Below the pieces are notes generated by a model. That model worked only from the letters and a program-made list of their open reading frames with translations, was not told the origin of the DNA and ran no database searches. Of a stretch of DNA of 64,000 bases, positions 47,711-60,700 are shown one piece after another. The position numbers and the translations under genes were made by a program. Origin of the DNA: Rostratula benghalensis (Eukaryota; Chordata; Aves; Charadriiformes; Rostratulidae); contig VXAI01000025.1 of assembly GCA_013399305.1 (NCBI GenBank), positions 4,864,792 to 4,928,791 of the forward strand, written 5' to 3'. Positions within the stretch are counted from its first letter, which is position 1; each line of letters begins with the position of its first letter.

Positions 47711-50700
47711 ATTTAATTGTGGGTGCTAAGCGTGGGGTGCACGTCCATGCTGCTTCTCCCAGGGCAGAGCTCCAGGCTGCTGAGCCCAGCCACGTCCCCA
47801 GCTCTGCTCATGGCCTCTCTGAGGCACAAAGAGCTCTGAATTTCATGCAGCTGCACAAGAACCCGGATCCTTCACAAAGACAAAAGCCCAAAGATCAAGA
47901 GGTTCAAAAGGGCAATGGCGGATGAGAACTGGAAATACCCAAAACTGAGGTTGGACAGGTGAAAAAAGGTCACCAGGGAAGACCTCTGTCTACTAAGTTG
48001 TGACATAAAATAGTCATCACCTACGAGTTTTGGACTTGAAACTCCTGGACGCTGCTCTGTTCCTTAGAGGAGAGGTTTTGGGTGCCCCTGCCATGAAGCC
48101 ACCAGCACCCACCTGCTCATCAAACATTCTCTGCTTGAAACTGTCAGACAAAACAGGGGGGAATCACAAAGTCCAGTGAAATATAGCAATTTGCTCCAAT
48201 CCATAAACCAAGCCAAGAGCAGAACCAGCCCAGAGCCCGAGTCTGCTGATTCCCAGTCTTATCTGCCAGTTTACGCTGTCCCAGCTACGCAGCCTACCAC
48301 CATATGGAACAGACCTTTTTGGAGACAGAAATTCCACTTAAAATATGTAAGAAAAGCAGCCTGTCTCATCCACAGTACTCTAGCAGAAAGCTGCTCCAGC
48401 AAGCCTATTTTCAAGTCAATTACTCATTTAAATATGGGGCAAGAACCAGGGAGAGTTTGGGGGGAGAGAGGGAGCCACGGTTACTGGCCCCTTTTTAGGT
48501 TTTAAACCAAACCAGAGACAACAGTCAAAGTTGGGACAATCCTGGGTAAACCACAAAAGATGGCAGCACTTCTCATCATCCTAAAACAACAACATTTTTC
48601 CAAGTTCTTTCAATCAAAAATGCTAGCAAGGCCACCCTGGAATTTGCTACCATTTTTCCTTACCCAAAGCTATTTTTCAACACGAGTATTGAGTTTACAT
48701 ATTAATACACCACTAAAAACAGGATGAAGAGATTGGAATGTTGGAGTTGCTGATTTGTTTGGGATTTTCTAAGAAAAAATAAAATACTTCTGTTCCACCA
48801 GTTTGTTGGTTTGGTTGTTGTGTTTTTTGTTTTTTTTCCTTTCCTTTTTCCCATTAAGTGACTGTTTCAAATTAATAGAAAGAGGATGCAGCATTTCTTG
48901 GGTTTTATTTTATGGGTTTTCCCAGCATATGGAATCTTTTTAAACATGAGAAGCTGTGGGTAATATATTATTATATGCATATTTTACATTAACCTTTCTT
49001 TATATCTTTCTCAAAAGAAAAGATTTACCATGTTTATGTATAAGAAATATGTTTATTTAGAAGATTTACTCCAACCCTTCTTATTTCCTTTACAGGGATG
49101 TCAACTGGAAAACTATACCAGCATTTTTTATAATTAAAATTAGGGTGGTGCAGAAAGCAATCATTGCTTGTTACTTTTCTAGATCATGGAAGCTTTCTCT
49201 AAATCAGACTTGACAGGTTCCAAAATGTTATTTTCAGAGCTTTGTTCCTTTGCCAATATAGCCAGTTTTAGGGTGGTGACAGATATCCCGACCTGTAATG
49301 CCAGCAAGCCCATTGGCACTTCTGAGAGGTCACAGGAACCCACATTTCCAAAAGTGGCTACTGAACTGCAATACAGCTTTTTGGGGAGGAAGGGAAGGGG
49401 GAAAGGGACAAGGGGAGGATTTCTAAGCACCAAACTGGGAGGAGGTGATGGCCATTGAAGGTTCCAGGTCTCCCAGGACCTACTGAGTGCTGCTGGAGAG
49501 AAAGAGTCATGGGTGAGCTGAAAAACAACAAAAAAGTGAAAGCAGCCAAAATCAGCAGCCATGGTATGAAAATATGAAGAAAATGTGTATGTGACCCTGC
49601 TCACTTCTCCTTAAAATAGATGTCATAACAGGAGGTATTACTGGGCTGCTGTGAGCATTAACAAATGTTTATAAAAGCTTCATTAGTGATACTTTGCCTT
49701 CATACAGTGCCAGCAATAGAGGGTAGCCACAACCTATGGAAACATCTACTGAACCTACCACCTGGGCTGACACCAGGCCCAGATGAAATCTAAGAACCCA
49801 GTTTGCTTTTCTCCTTCCCCACTAACCTAAAGTACTAGGCTAAGAAATATGTTACCTCCCAAAATGGGTCTCTTCCAATACAGCTAAAAAACTTCTATTC
49901 AACTGATAGAAACTAAGGAGAAAACTGATTTCATGTAAGACTTGTCTGCTGTAAAGAAAATTTCCTTTTTGGCTCAGGAAAGACATTTTAATTACACAGG
50001 AAAAATTACATGAAGTTGTTACCAAGTGATAACCGGGGAGGCAGGTTTTTGGATTCAGATTTGCATGACTTTGGGATTTTGTCTGGTTATGTGTTCAGTG
50101 CTCCCGTGTGTCAGAACCAGCAAGTCAGGCTGAATGTCACATCTATCTCTTTTCTGTGCTGTAAATCAGCCTTGAGCTGAAATTCCACACAAAAGGGTGA
50201 CAACATGGTAACAGGGAAGGGTATGAAATCTGCTCACACAGACTGCCCCTTTCCAAAGTGCCTGACATTTGGGGCAAAGACATAACTCAATTCTGAATTA
50301 TTGTAGGAAGTGGAGCAATCACGTTCCCCAGGTAAACAAGTGAACCATGGATGAATAGTGACCACAGCCTGGAGATAACAGGAAAAAAAAAAAGAGGGAA
50401 TTTCTATGAGTTCCTGGGGTCAATGCAGCATAGCAGAACCAGGAAAGGTGGTGGGGGTGGCAGGTAAAGAGATGGAGCCTCCAGCATGGAAGGCTCTAAA
50501 GTCATGAAATTTAAGCAGAAGGCAAAACAGGCTGAAGCAACACCCATCCTCTGTCTGACACGTCCAGCTTGGCCTCACAAGAAAAGGGGAGAGGAGCATG
50601 GCCCTCCTGTGACTCTTTTTCCTGAGCAGGGTGTGCAAGGAAGTGGACAGTACTGTGGAAGAGGTGGATCAACCCTATCAGATGGGGCTGGGACTGCCCG

Positions 50701-51348
50701 GACCTCCATGAATCAAGAAGGGAGGATCATAGACAACAGGTTTTGTTGTTTGGATTTGGTTTTTTTTTTTCTTTTGTGTCTCATTTTGTATCTGCTTGAA
50801 GAGCCTTTGTTGCTCAACACTTTGTACAACCATTTATTTATTTTTTTCCCCCCCCACCGCTGTCAAACCACATTGATTTTCAGTCATTTTAACCTGGGCA
50901 GGATGAGCAAACATACTCCCCCCCAGGTGAAAAGCCAGGACTGCAAGGAAACAACTCGAGTTGGCTGAATTACCCGATTCTTCTAAGACACAAAGAATTT
51001 GTTTGCTTTGCTGATGAGAGCTGAGGGAGGAATGGCACAGAAGGCTGAATCCTCCCCATCCCCTGGTACACACTCCACACTTTGCTATCGATACCGGCAG
51101 AAATGTTTTGAGGGCTTGAAATGCAGTTGGCGGTGTCTTTTCAGGAAAGGACCTCTACTGAGCAAGCTCGTGCCTGAATTACACTACAGCCCTAGGGAAG
51201 ATGGTTTCTTCAGTTCCCCTTCAAGGTCAGTTGTGGGGTAACATATGTTATTCGTCTATCAGTCTTGCTAACAGAAAATCTGACTGAGCGACATGTGGAA
51301 ACTGGGAAATGAAAATAAACAAAACGAATAAACACATTTAAAGAGCTT

Positions 51349-51377
51349 GGGGGGGGCGGGGGGTGGGTAGTGAGGGG
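51349..51377 (+). other. G-quadruplex motif
   Basis: Four G runs of at least three are separated by short spacers: eight G, C, six G, T, three G, TAGTGA, four G. This satisfies the usual intramolecular G-quadruplex pattern on the plus strand. It lies about 30 bases beyond the stop codon of the minus-strand frame that ends at 51408. Confidence 0.8.
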
Positions 51378-51407
51378 AGAGAGAATCCCGACCTGCGTGC
51401 AACATCC

Positions 51408-52202
51408 CTACCGACGGGACAAGGCTAAACCAAATTTGGGATTTGCATCTTGATGGGTAGGGTAAATTTGAACTCTACGTGACTCCAGCTCATCTGCTAA
51501 GCGAACAGAGCCACCCTTACTGCAGATGTGAGATCTGGGAACCAGCGAGGGCACTGCATTTGTGAATAGCACATTTGGGGGGCTTTTTTGTTCTTTTGGG
51601 TTATTTCTTTTAATAATTAGAATGGAGCAAAGTCTTGCAGAAATTAGCATGTTTAAAGGGCGCTTCAGCCCTTCCATGACATGCTGCAGCAGGATGAACT
51701 TGGAAAGTCTCCGCGTTCCCAGCTCTGCCTCTCTTCGCTCTCCAGCCACAGGTTTCCAGCTGCCCTTGCCCAAAACCATCCGGGCACAGCCGTAAAGCCC
51801 ATCCCGAGCCCCGAGGAGGGGGAACGCAGCCCTGAGAGCCCAACAGGAGCCCTTCCGCCTGCTTGATGATTCCTCTCTCCAGGACGGCATGGGCAAAAGT
51901 TTCAGTGCAGCCTCAGTTATTCCTACCCGGGATCTGCACTTAGTCAGCACAGCCTGGGGACACGTCAGCAAAGCCCAGATGGTTGTCTCAGGTACCCAAT
52001 ACCTTATGTTGTTTATGTTATCCGTGCTGTGTGCTAACTTCTGGGTGGTTGTAGGGAAAACAGCTGTAGGTTCTAGACATTCAAGGCTGGCTCTTTCCTG
52101 CCTGCAGCAGATGAGAACCTGGTAGTGCTGTAGCCCTGCTCCAGCAGCTCTCATCTGTACCATCACGTTTGCCATTCCAGCCACGGTACAGAGTTCCCTC
52201 AC
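51408..52202 (-). other. 264-codon open frame, doubtful coding potential
   Basis: This is the longest open frame in the window and is ATG-initiated on the minus strand. I see no signal peptide, transmembrane segment, zinc-finger spacing or known family motif; the composition (scattered Cys, Trp and Arg) looks like translated noncoding DNA. The interval is locally GC-richer. Other frames are also open there (77 codons on plus at 51562-51795, 78 at 51889-52125, 77 on minus at 51610-51843), so stop depletion may simply reflect composition. It could be an exon of an unknown transcript, but I consider a chance frame more likely. Confidence 0.15.
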
Positions 52203-55200
52203 TGGCTCACCAATGCTTCAGCACACCCACTTCTTTCCTAAGTTTTGGCTAAAGATCAGAGCAGCTTGGCTATAATAGCATTTGGCAGTAAAAGTCTACC
52301 AAGGCAACCTGGCCTGAACAGTTGAAAGGAGAGCAATGAAGCAAAGTATGAGAGATAATTAAAAGGGACTCGAGACACCAGAATAAAATTTCCGCGCATC
52401 CCTTAAAACCACCATATCCTTGGATTTCTATTTTTGCCTCGTTCCTTTGTGTAACACTTCTGCTTTCACTCCTCCTTTCCTTTTTTTCTTGCAATTAGCA
52501 AGGGAGAGGGGTGAATCGTGAAGTCAGGTTACGAGCATCTGCCTGAGCCTGTGTGTGTGCGTGCAGGCACATGGGCACGGGAGAGCAACCAGCAGCATTG
52601 CCAAAGGGAAGAGCTGGAGCCAGGCGAGAGAAAAGAAGTGAATCTGAGGACAGTGAGCTGTAGAGAAGTGGGTGAGAAAAGTAGAAAAATTATCACGGCT
52701 CCGCTTGTGAAAACCTAGAGGCTCTCAGTGCAGTATATTTTGTAAGTGAGGTATTACAACTAAGTTCAGTTACAAAACATCACACAAGAAGGCGTTTTAG
52801 CATCTTCTGCAGGAGCATTGATGCTGGAACTGAAGCGCTTTTGAGCCGGAAGCAAAACCCAAAGCTTTTGCTCTGGTTATTCAATAAGAGCATGAGACAG
52901 GCTTGGGCTTCCCAGGAGCTGGAGGATGCTAGCGTCAAATCTAGGACAAGAAACTCCTCTTCAGGAACTCCCAAGGATCAATCACTGATACAGGCTTCCT
53001 GATGGACAAGATTTTGTTTGCAAAGATCCCATGGTTACAGATGTGCTGCCTGAAAAGCAGGTTTTGCAGTGCATCTTGCATCACAGCGGCCAGGTCCTGG
53101 ACATACATCAAAGCCTTCACCTTTTGAGTCGAAGCAGACATCAAGATGTGCTGCCTGCTCTGATCTGGGCAGCACCAGCTCTGCCTTTGCAGGGCAGGGT
53201 ACCACACCTCACACCGCCCCGGTGATGTTAGCAGCATCTCAGGGAACAGACCTTGCTCTGAGTAACAGGCTGGGCAGTGATCAGCCCGAGGTGGAAAGCA
53301 ACCCAGGCTGGTTTTCTACCAAACTATTTCTGTTCTTTGTAGGACTGGTCTAATGCAGCATGTTCACATGGAATTCATTAGCACATCCCTTCTGCTAATC
53401 CTCACTGGGTTTAACACAATGGTATACATTGATTTTTCCTGGCCTCTAGGACAGCTGTGTCAAGTCAGAGGCATGCGTTTTGGGACACACTGAACCCAGG
53501 ACCTTGGTCCTTCAGAGATTTGAGAAATCAGGGCTCTGAAGGTTCACTCGGAGGTTCAGGTGGAGTGAATTTATATTATGATTCAAAGGAAAAATTCTGC
53601 CTCTTGAGGCACCCCACCCTTGCCACCTCTTACTTGAAATACCAGGATCCACCACTGCTATCCCAAGGAGACTGTGATACCCATTCAATGCTCTGACCCA
53701 AACCATGAAACAATAGACAGCAGGCTCCAAATTTAAAGACTCTTCCTCACACAAGCCCCAAAAAGATGTCTTTAGAGTTCACTGAACAGGATCTCCACCA
53801 TCCCATGAACCCCTAAGAACCGTGAGGTGGTTCAGCAAGCTTGCTGCTGACAGTTGCAGCAATTGAAGGAGAAAATGATTCTCCTCCTCTGCCAGCTGTG
53901 AAACTGAGCCCAGTCCAAACAGTGTGGGCTCCAAGGCAGCCACCTAATGATTCCCAGGCTTAGTTGAACATCTTTATCCCTTCTAAATACCATACAACTC
54001 GGGATTGATTCAGTGGCTTTTCTGGACTAGCACCACAAAAAAAACACAAGGCACTCCCTGAAGATAAAGGTGGGGGCCATCTGCTGTGCACTCAGAGGAC
54101 TCCAAACAGCCAGTGCAATCTCAAACATGTGAGCATCACTTCTTTAAAATGCTGGCATTGCAGCACCAGTCACATGGTTCAACCTCCCCAGTGCTGCCAA
54201 AACACTTAATGATATCACATCAGGAGCCACCCCGCGTCCACCCGTCCTCACCCTGCAGTCGCTCGAACGCAGAGCAAAGCCCTGCTGCCACAGAGACTCT
54301 CCTGGTGGCAACGGGGACTAAACCCCCTTGGGCAGGGTAGCCTCAGAGAAGGGATACAGGAGAGGGAAGGAGATGGCAATCGAACCTGGAAGAGGTTTAG
54401 GGAAGAGAAGGAAGGACGTGAGCAATAGGAAGCAGACTTACCTCACCTTGCAGAGCTTGATCAGACTTGCAGGGATTGCAATGCAATTTATTTCTCCATC
54501 TCCTCAGATGTGAAGTTCCCAGTTGCACCCAACACCGAGTGACGGCCAAGAGGACACGTAAAACCGTAGACGTGCAAGTGTGGATACTTTCTGGAAAAAA
54601 AAAAAGATTAATATTACAATCTAGAACCTCAGCTGTGCCGTAGTAATTCCCACCAGCTGGGAATTTCATTCTCTACTTTGAAATAAATCCCTAAGCCCAT
54701 GTTCTCCGTTCTGCCAGGTGCTATCATTGACAATGGTGGAGAATTCGTCCACTTTTCACCATCTGCATTGTATCATTTATTATCTGAAACATTGGCTTGG
54801 CCATGAAATTTTCACTAGAGCTTATTTTGCAATAAATCATTTGCGTAGTAAGTCACACTTCCCAGTTTGCAAATTTTCCCTACTGCCTCTCCTTTTTTGT
54901 GAATATGTGCATTATTGAGAATGATCAGTTGTGTAATGTCAGGTATCCTTCTATGGCTCACCTATCTCATGGGATAGTTGGAATAAAAATAATTTTGATG
55001 TCAATATAGGGCACAGGTTATATTTCTGCTCCAAAATTGCATTTTCAAACTCAAGTTCTTTAAATTCTGCGTCTAAGTCTGTATTTAAGCATAAAATAAA
55101 AACAATTTGTTCGTCAAAAGCATTACCTATCTCCTTTTCTGTCACTTTCAGGAAAGACAAAGAATCCAGGGAAAGATTTCTAAGAATAACAGTCTAAAAT

Positions 55201-57479
55201 TTCCATGGATTTCAGCATCTCTTCAAATGACAGATGATTATTGTTATTACTACTACTGTGAGGTTGCGGTAATCTCGTAATATCCACGTCAAGTTATTTC
55301 TCATTGCCAGAATTTGCATCTTCAGTCTAGGCTAGAAATTGTTAAACTAATAATCAGGGGCTCATCCTGCTAGATTCTGGTGCCTCAGCCCCTTGCAGCC
55401 CAGCTTGGCTCTCCGTACGCGTGCTGGTAGATAATCCAGGTTTTAAGAGCTGACTCTCTCTTTATCATTACATGACGTTGGCCTGCAAAGTTCAAGGTAA
55501 GGCCATTGTGTCTTGAGTCTATTTTTGTTGTACAAAACACTGGATGGAACTTAATTATTTTTTCCATCTGCCAACCATTTTGACTAATTGAACCCTTTGG
55601 AGCCAGGAGTCAAGGTTTCCCAATGTAAACCAGACCCTGGAACTCAGCATTAGCAGAAATGTTGAAAAATCATGAAGGAATTTTTGGTTCTGAGGTTTGG
55701 TTCTGTTTTCCAGAGTCTGACCAGGATTCAGAAGAAACCCAAACCCTCTCCTACATATACATTTTTTGGGGGTTCCTTTAGTGTCTCAAATTTTCCAGGC
55801 ACTAAAACTTCCCATTAACAAAAAAAAAAAAAAAAAAGGAAAAAAAATTGAAGGATATAACTTAAAGCCACAGAAGTATGGAAATTCCCAGCAAAGGCTC
55901 AGAGTTCCATTATTTTGGCAAAAGCAGAGCATGCTTGGGCAGCAGTAAAAAATGAAGCATAACTTAATACTGGAGGGTTTCCTGATAAGTGCTCTGTACC
56001 AAACGTCAGATTGTTGACAATTCTGCTGGGTATTTTCATGTTTTCGTCACTATTTTTCTCTCTTTAGAGGGAAACTGGTGCAGCCAATAAGATCCCTTGC
56101 ATCTTGATTTATCTGATGACTCAGAAGTTTCACACTGCAACAATACTCCATCCCTGATATTTCAAGCTCAGACTGTGATCATCTTCGGATCTGTGGCACT
56201 TCCAACAGCGGGAGCTCACCAAGGACTGAGAGGGAAGAGGTATTCTTTCCCAGGAGTGACACCTCTGATGAGACTGGGGGAACCACAATTCAGATTCTCC
56301 TGCTTGGTAGTGAAGCCTGAAAGGGTGGGCTCAGGCCTCATAGTTTTAGCTTTCAGTACAACATATCCACCTCGATTTATTTCTTTTTAGAACCCAGTAT
56401 AATTAAGGTGGCATCTCCATGCTGATGATGACTGCTTCATTCATCTCAGCCTCTTCTGCTATTGATGTTTCTTTCCCCAGTAGTTCCTCAACTTGCCACC
56501 AGCATTAACAATATGCCACTAGAGATGCTTCATCCTTTGTTTTTCATGTCTTTGCTGCCCGGACACGAGGAAGCAGAAGATTCAATGGTTTCTACCACCA
56601 CACTCGTTCCCTTTGACAGAAAACTCATTTTACAGGACAGCTGTGATACTCTGGAAATGTTTCACAGAAATTAGGGATCTGTCTGAAACTCTACACTGGA
56701 GGCAAATGAAAATTTTTAATAGATCTGGGTCTTAGTTCCGCTAATTTCAGTGGTTCGTTTCGCTGTTCTGGCAGTCAGGATCCATTAGCAGAACAGAAGG
56801 AGAAGCATGTTTAATGCATGTACAGCAACTGCATTCTAATCTGAAATTTCTTTTTTCTTTTAAGTTCTTATTTTTTAAAATAAATATATAACGAGTTACT
56901 GACAGTACTTAACAATATCTTACACTAGACACTGTAATGCCCCAAATAAATGCTTAATTTCTGCTTTCCTGCAACTTCACTAGGATTACATCATGTCAGA
57001 TTACTCTAAGTCTGCTTTAACCCAGTTTGAAAACACTAGTTATTCAAAGATCTTTACAATTCTTAATTTTATTCCTTGAAATACCTTTTCTTTCGCTTCC
57101 TTTATACCGCTTTTCAAGCCTGTGAAGGCCAGAGAGTTGAAGTCAGAACAAGCCTGCAAGGGAGGAAGTTGGGAAAGCATAAATGCGGTTCAGCTGAAAG
57201 CAGAGCTCCCTCCCTTCCTCTCCCACTGGCATCTCCTTCAGATGGGTAGGGATGGGGCTAATTTCTGCACCTCATTCAGCCTTCAGAGTGTTTGATGTGG
57301 TAGCAAACAACGGTATTATTTGTGAGGTGTAGAAGTACCTACAGAGGAGGGTATGGCCACCACGAATCCAGTTCACAAAGGGTCCTTGCCACCCATGAGT
57401 TAGCACGTGGTTTTGATCTATTGACCTGCTTGTAGATCAGAACCTCTGAGTAAGGAGGGAGGCGTGTGCTACCTTTAAC
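52203..57479. other. Gene-free noncoding stretch
   Basis: No exon was recognised. GATGTGCTGCCTG occurs near 53040 and again near 53143. An AT-rich segment at about 54720-54870 contains GCAATAAATCATTTGCG and is a weak enhancer candidate. An interrupted A tract lies at 55820-55847. AT-rich sequence with AAATATATAACGAGTTAC lies near 56883. All frames are under 100 codons except one of 122 or fewer and none is recognisable. Confidence 0.5.
55820..55847. repeat. Interrupted poly(A) tract
   Basis: About eighteen A, GG, then eight A. It is simple sequence, with no retrocopy recognised upstream. Confidence 0.92.
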
Positions 57480-57770
57480 CACCCAGTGAAGTCATTAACA
57501 TGCACTCCCTACCATGAATTAAATTAGTTTGGATTCTCCTGACAATGCAAATAAACTCACGAAGCATAGCTCTACAGGGCTGCAAGCTAACCCGTCTGAA
57601 AAGACTTTCGCTGCTTTTGCTTATCATTCCCTATGATAAACAGCTACCTCCCCAAATTATCAGGAAGAGAAATTTTAACCATTCAGCAAATAACAAAAAT
57701 TGTTTTAATGATAAATAAAAAGTCACAAAGCTCAGCATGTTCTGCTGAGAGCCATTAATGAGGGAAGATG
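57480..57770. promoter_or_regulatory. Candidate conserved noncoding element with two short palindromes
   Basis: This AT-rich, repeat-free segment contains ATGAATTAAATTAG near 57514 and CAATGCAAATAAAC near 57544 (ATGCAAAT is a perfect POU octamer). Two inverted repeats follow: TTATCAT/ATGATAA (57621-57639) pairing two GATA-type motifs, and CTCAGCA/TGCTGAG (57731-57749). Octamer, GATA and homeodomain motifs together fit an enhancer. Conservation is untested. Confidence 0.35.
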
Positions 57771-60700
57771 GTGAGGCTGTGAATTTACAGTCCCTTTTGT
57801 TAACACTCTTTTCTATCTGCATCCCATACACCTGAGCAGAACATAGGATCCGTATTTACAAATTAGAAAAAAAACACTCTCTAGATTTTGGTGCTTGTGT
57901 ATTTCAAATACTGCCTACTCTTGTGCTAAAGGCTTCTGAAAAGCTGAAGCAACTGAGCTCCTAATCCCTCTACATTTCTCTGAAAATCTGGACTGTAATG
58001 ATGACATTAATTATTGTTGCCTTTGACGTTCCTTCCTTCGTAAATATCAGCTTAAAACCCAACTGTTAAAATAGCCTTCCTGTGGTAGGAAGCACCTTAT
58101 CTTGTACTTTTGTGTCTCTCTAACATCTGCATGTGGTGCTCTGAACTTTGCTGCTGCCCTCAATTAAACACAAAACAAACAAACAAAAAAACCCCACAAA
58201 CCCTCTTGATAATACTTTGTTGGAAAAGGACCTAAACAATATCCTGCTTATTGCAGAAAACTAACACGGTGTGTTCCTCTAGGGTATAGAAAATAGGATG
58301 CAGAGTCTTGGAACACAAAGCCCACAAAGTGCCCTTCCCTTCCCTCTGCTTTCTGATCCTCATCCCTGGGCTCCACGGGACTTCCAAAGCTCACAGCACT
58401 TGCTTCCTGCTTAGGTATCTAAATAGGATGTAGCCCTATCTCCTCGATTTCCAAAAATTACTGGCAAACCTCTAATGTGTGTTCTGAAATACTCTCATCC
58501 TTTTTTCACCCTTGACTTAGTTACAAAGATCTTTAGCACCTTTTCTACAAAAGCTTTAAAACTATTTACTTTGTTGCATCTGCCCATGAGATTTTAGATG
58601 ATTTGGGAAGTGCCTCCTCTTGGCTGCGTGTTTTGGGTCCCCACAGCAGATCTGCCCAAATGGCTTTGACTTCAGCTGACAGAGTTAAGTGAACAAACAG
58701 GTTTGCATGGGACCCTGCCCCAGCACCAAACCCCAAACCATTCAGAGAGTAGGATTTACTGGAGTGGTATCCAAACTACTGCTATCCTAAAAATACACAC
58801 GTGAGAGAAAAAAACAACTAAGAAAATAGTGACTCCTTTGGGCCTGAATTTAGCCAAAATTACATCATTTGTGTATGCGGACTCTACTTTGCCTGAACCA
58901 GCGGTGCACGTACTGACTGCGGGCTCCCCCTCATCCCTCCCACATCAGTCCTAGGAGATGTGAGCCCCTGCTGTGGCAGATGGGACACTCTAAACCCCAA
59001 ACTGCCAGACAATATAAAACAAAGACCAGATTGATACTGGGACAAGCACGCCAAGACACCACCTGAAAGTCTCTAGAAAGAAGACAGTCAGGGAGAAAGC
59101 TGTTTCACTCACATTCTTATCTTTAGATGTAGCCAGTTGGCCGTTCATAGTATTTCATGCAGGCAAAAACGCAATAAAAAGAGTATGAGCAGAGGCAGGG
59201 TGGGTGCTGCAGGAACCACAGCGCAAGTCACAGGATCTCCACTGGCCTCAGACACGCAGCAGTGGGTGTTTTCCCAGAGAAGTGTCTGCTGGAGAAGAGA
59301 CGAAGGAGATAGATGGTGGGATGAACGTTTTTCATCTGAAAATGGGTGTTGGCTCCTGTCAAAAGCTGTCTCAATCTCTCCCCAAGAAAGCTATTGCCAA
59401 TACTTCTGTGCAACTTGGCATGATCATCTGTCTCCCTTCCAGACAAAACTGCTACCCTGTCTCCACCCTTTCATGTGATAGTGGAGTCTTAGCAACCACA
59501 TGTAGACCTCAGTGACAGATGCGAGGTGAAGAGATCTGTTCAGTATGTAGATAGGGAAAATATAAAGGTCTGTTGTCAAGGCACTGCAAACTTAAGGCAC
59601 TAAATGCCATAAAAGCACTATTTATTAGAAGAAAAAAAAAACAAAAAAGAAAAAGAGGAAAGCATCTCCGAGATTTTTAGATTTGAAATCCTAGAAAATA
59701 AAGAATGGCCCATTTTAACATGATTTATAAAAAAACTTAAACAGCTGAAAACTTGTAGGGTTGATCACTGCTTGAAATCAGTGGCTCAAATGTTCCATCT
59801 TCCCTGGGCAAAAGATCAGACCCCGGTGAAGGGCAATCAGGAATCCTGTTCAGAAAGGATTATCAGGAACAGCCCAATTTCTGCATGAATTTCAGACTTC
59901 TTAACACTGACCTCGGAAAAATCTGGCAAGTATTTTTGTAATTACTATATTCACAACAATCTTCAAAAGGATTTTTTTCAAATTCCCCAATTCCTTGCGA
60001 ATAGATGACATTTAGCTGCATATCATTTAAGTTCATAATCCTCTTAAAAACATGTGGTCTTGATTTGGCACCATTTGTTTCCATATGATGCTACTTCTGT
60101 GACTCGATATCAGATAATTGCATAATTTATTTGCCTTGCATATTGAACTGAGGTCTGAATGCTGCTTTCCCAGCCCAATTACTCCAGACTAATGAACAGT
60201 GAGCCAGAATACAGTGTTTGAAAACCAAAATCAAGAGGAACAGTAATCAATGGGCATTTCTACATATTTTTTTTCCAAGAACATAGAATGGTCAGTGCAG
60301 AAATGAAATTTTATTTGCTTATAAAAGTGTCCTGTTTGTAACTCCCCATTTGGAGTTAACTTTAGAAAGTGTTTCACCCAAGTACTGAGTGGCACCTTCA
60401 CCACTTGTTATATCTGTCATTTTACACCCACAATTAATATTACTCACAAATTAAAACCCTCGGTTGCCTGCCTGCATCATTTGTCCACTTGACTGGTAGC
60501 TGATGCAACTATTTTGGAGCTCCAAGGAGCCTCTGCACGTTTGGAGGCTACTTTAGCTGTTTAATTACGTTTTTAAACACTGTATGACACAAATCATGTT
60601 CCACCATGCTCCAACTCTGAATTCTTTTGTTATATATGATGACCAGGTTTTGGACCACCTAAATAAGTGAGAAGTTACTAACTTCACGCCCTGCTAAAAA

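Larger units (their letters stand above)
46331..51348. other. Gene-free noncoding stretch
   Basis: No exon was recognised. An A16 tract lies at 46483-46498 and an (AAAT)n repeat at 46747-46771. A locally GC-richer interval (about 47480-47870) contains a C-rich tract at 47695-47710. The 127-codon (46846-47229), 141-codon (49179-49604, minus) and 160-codon (50486-50968) frames have no known domains. AT-rich sequence dominates 48640-49150. Confidence 0.5.
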
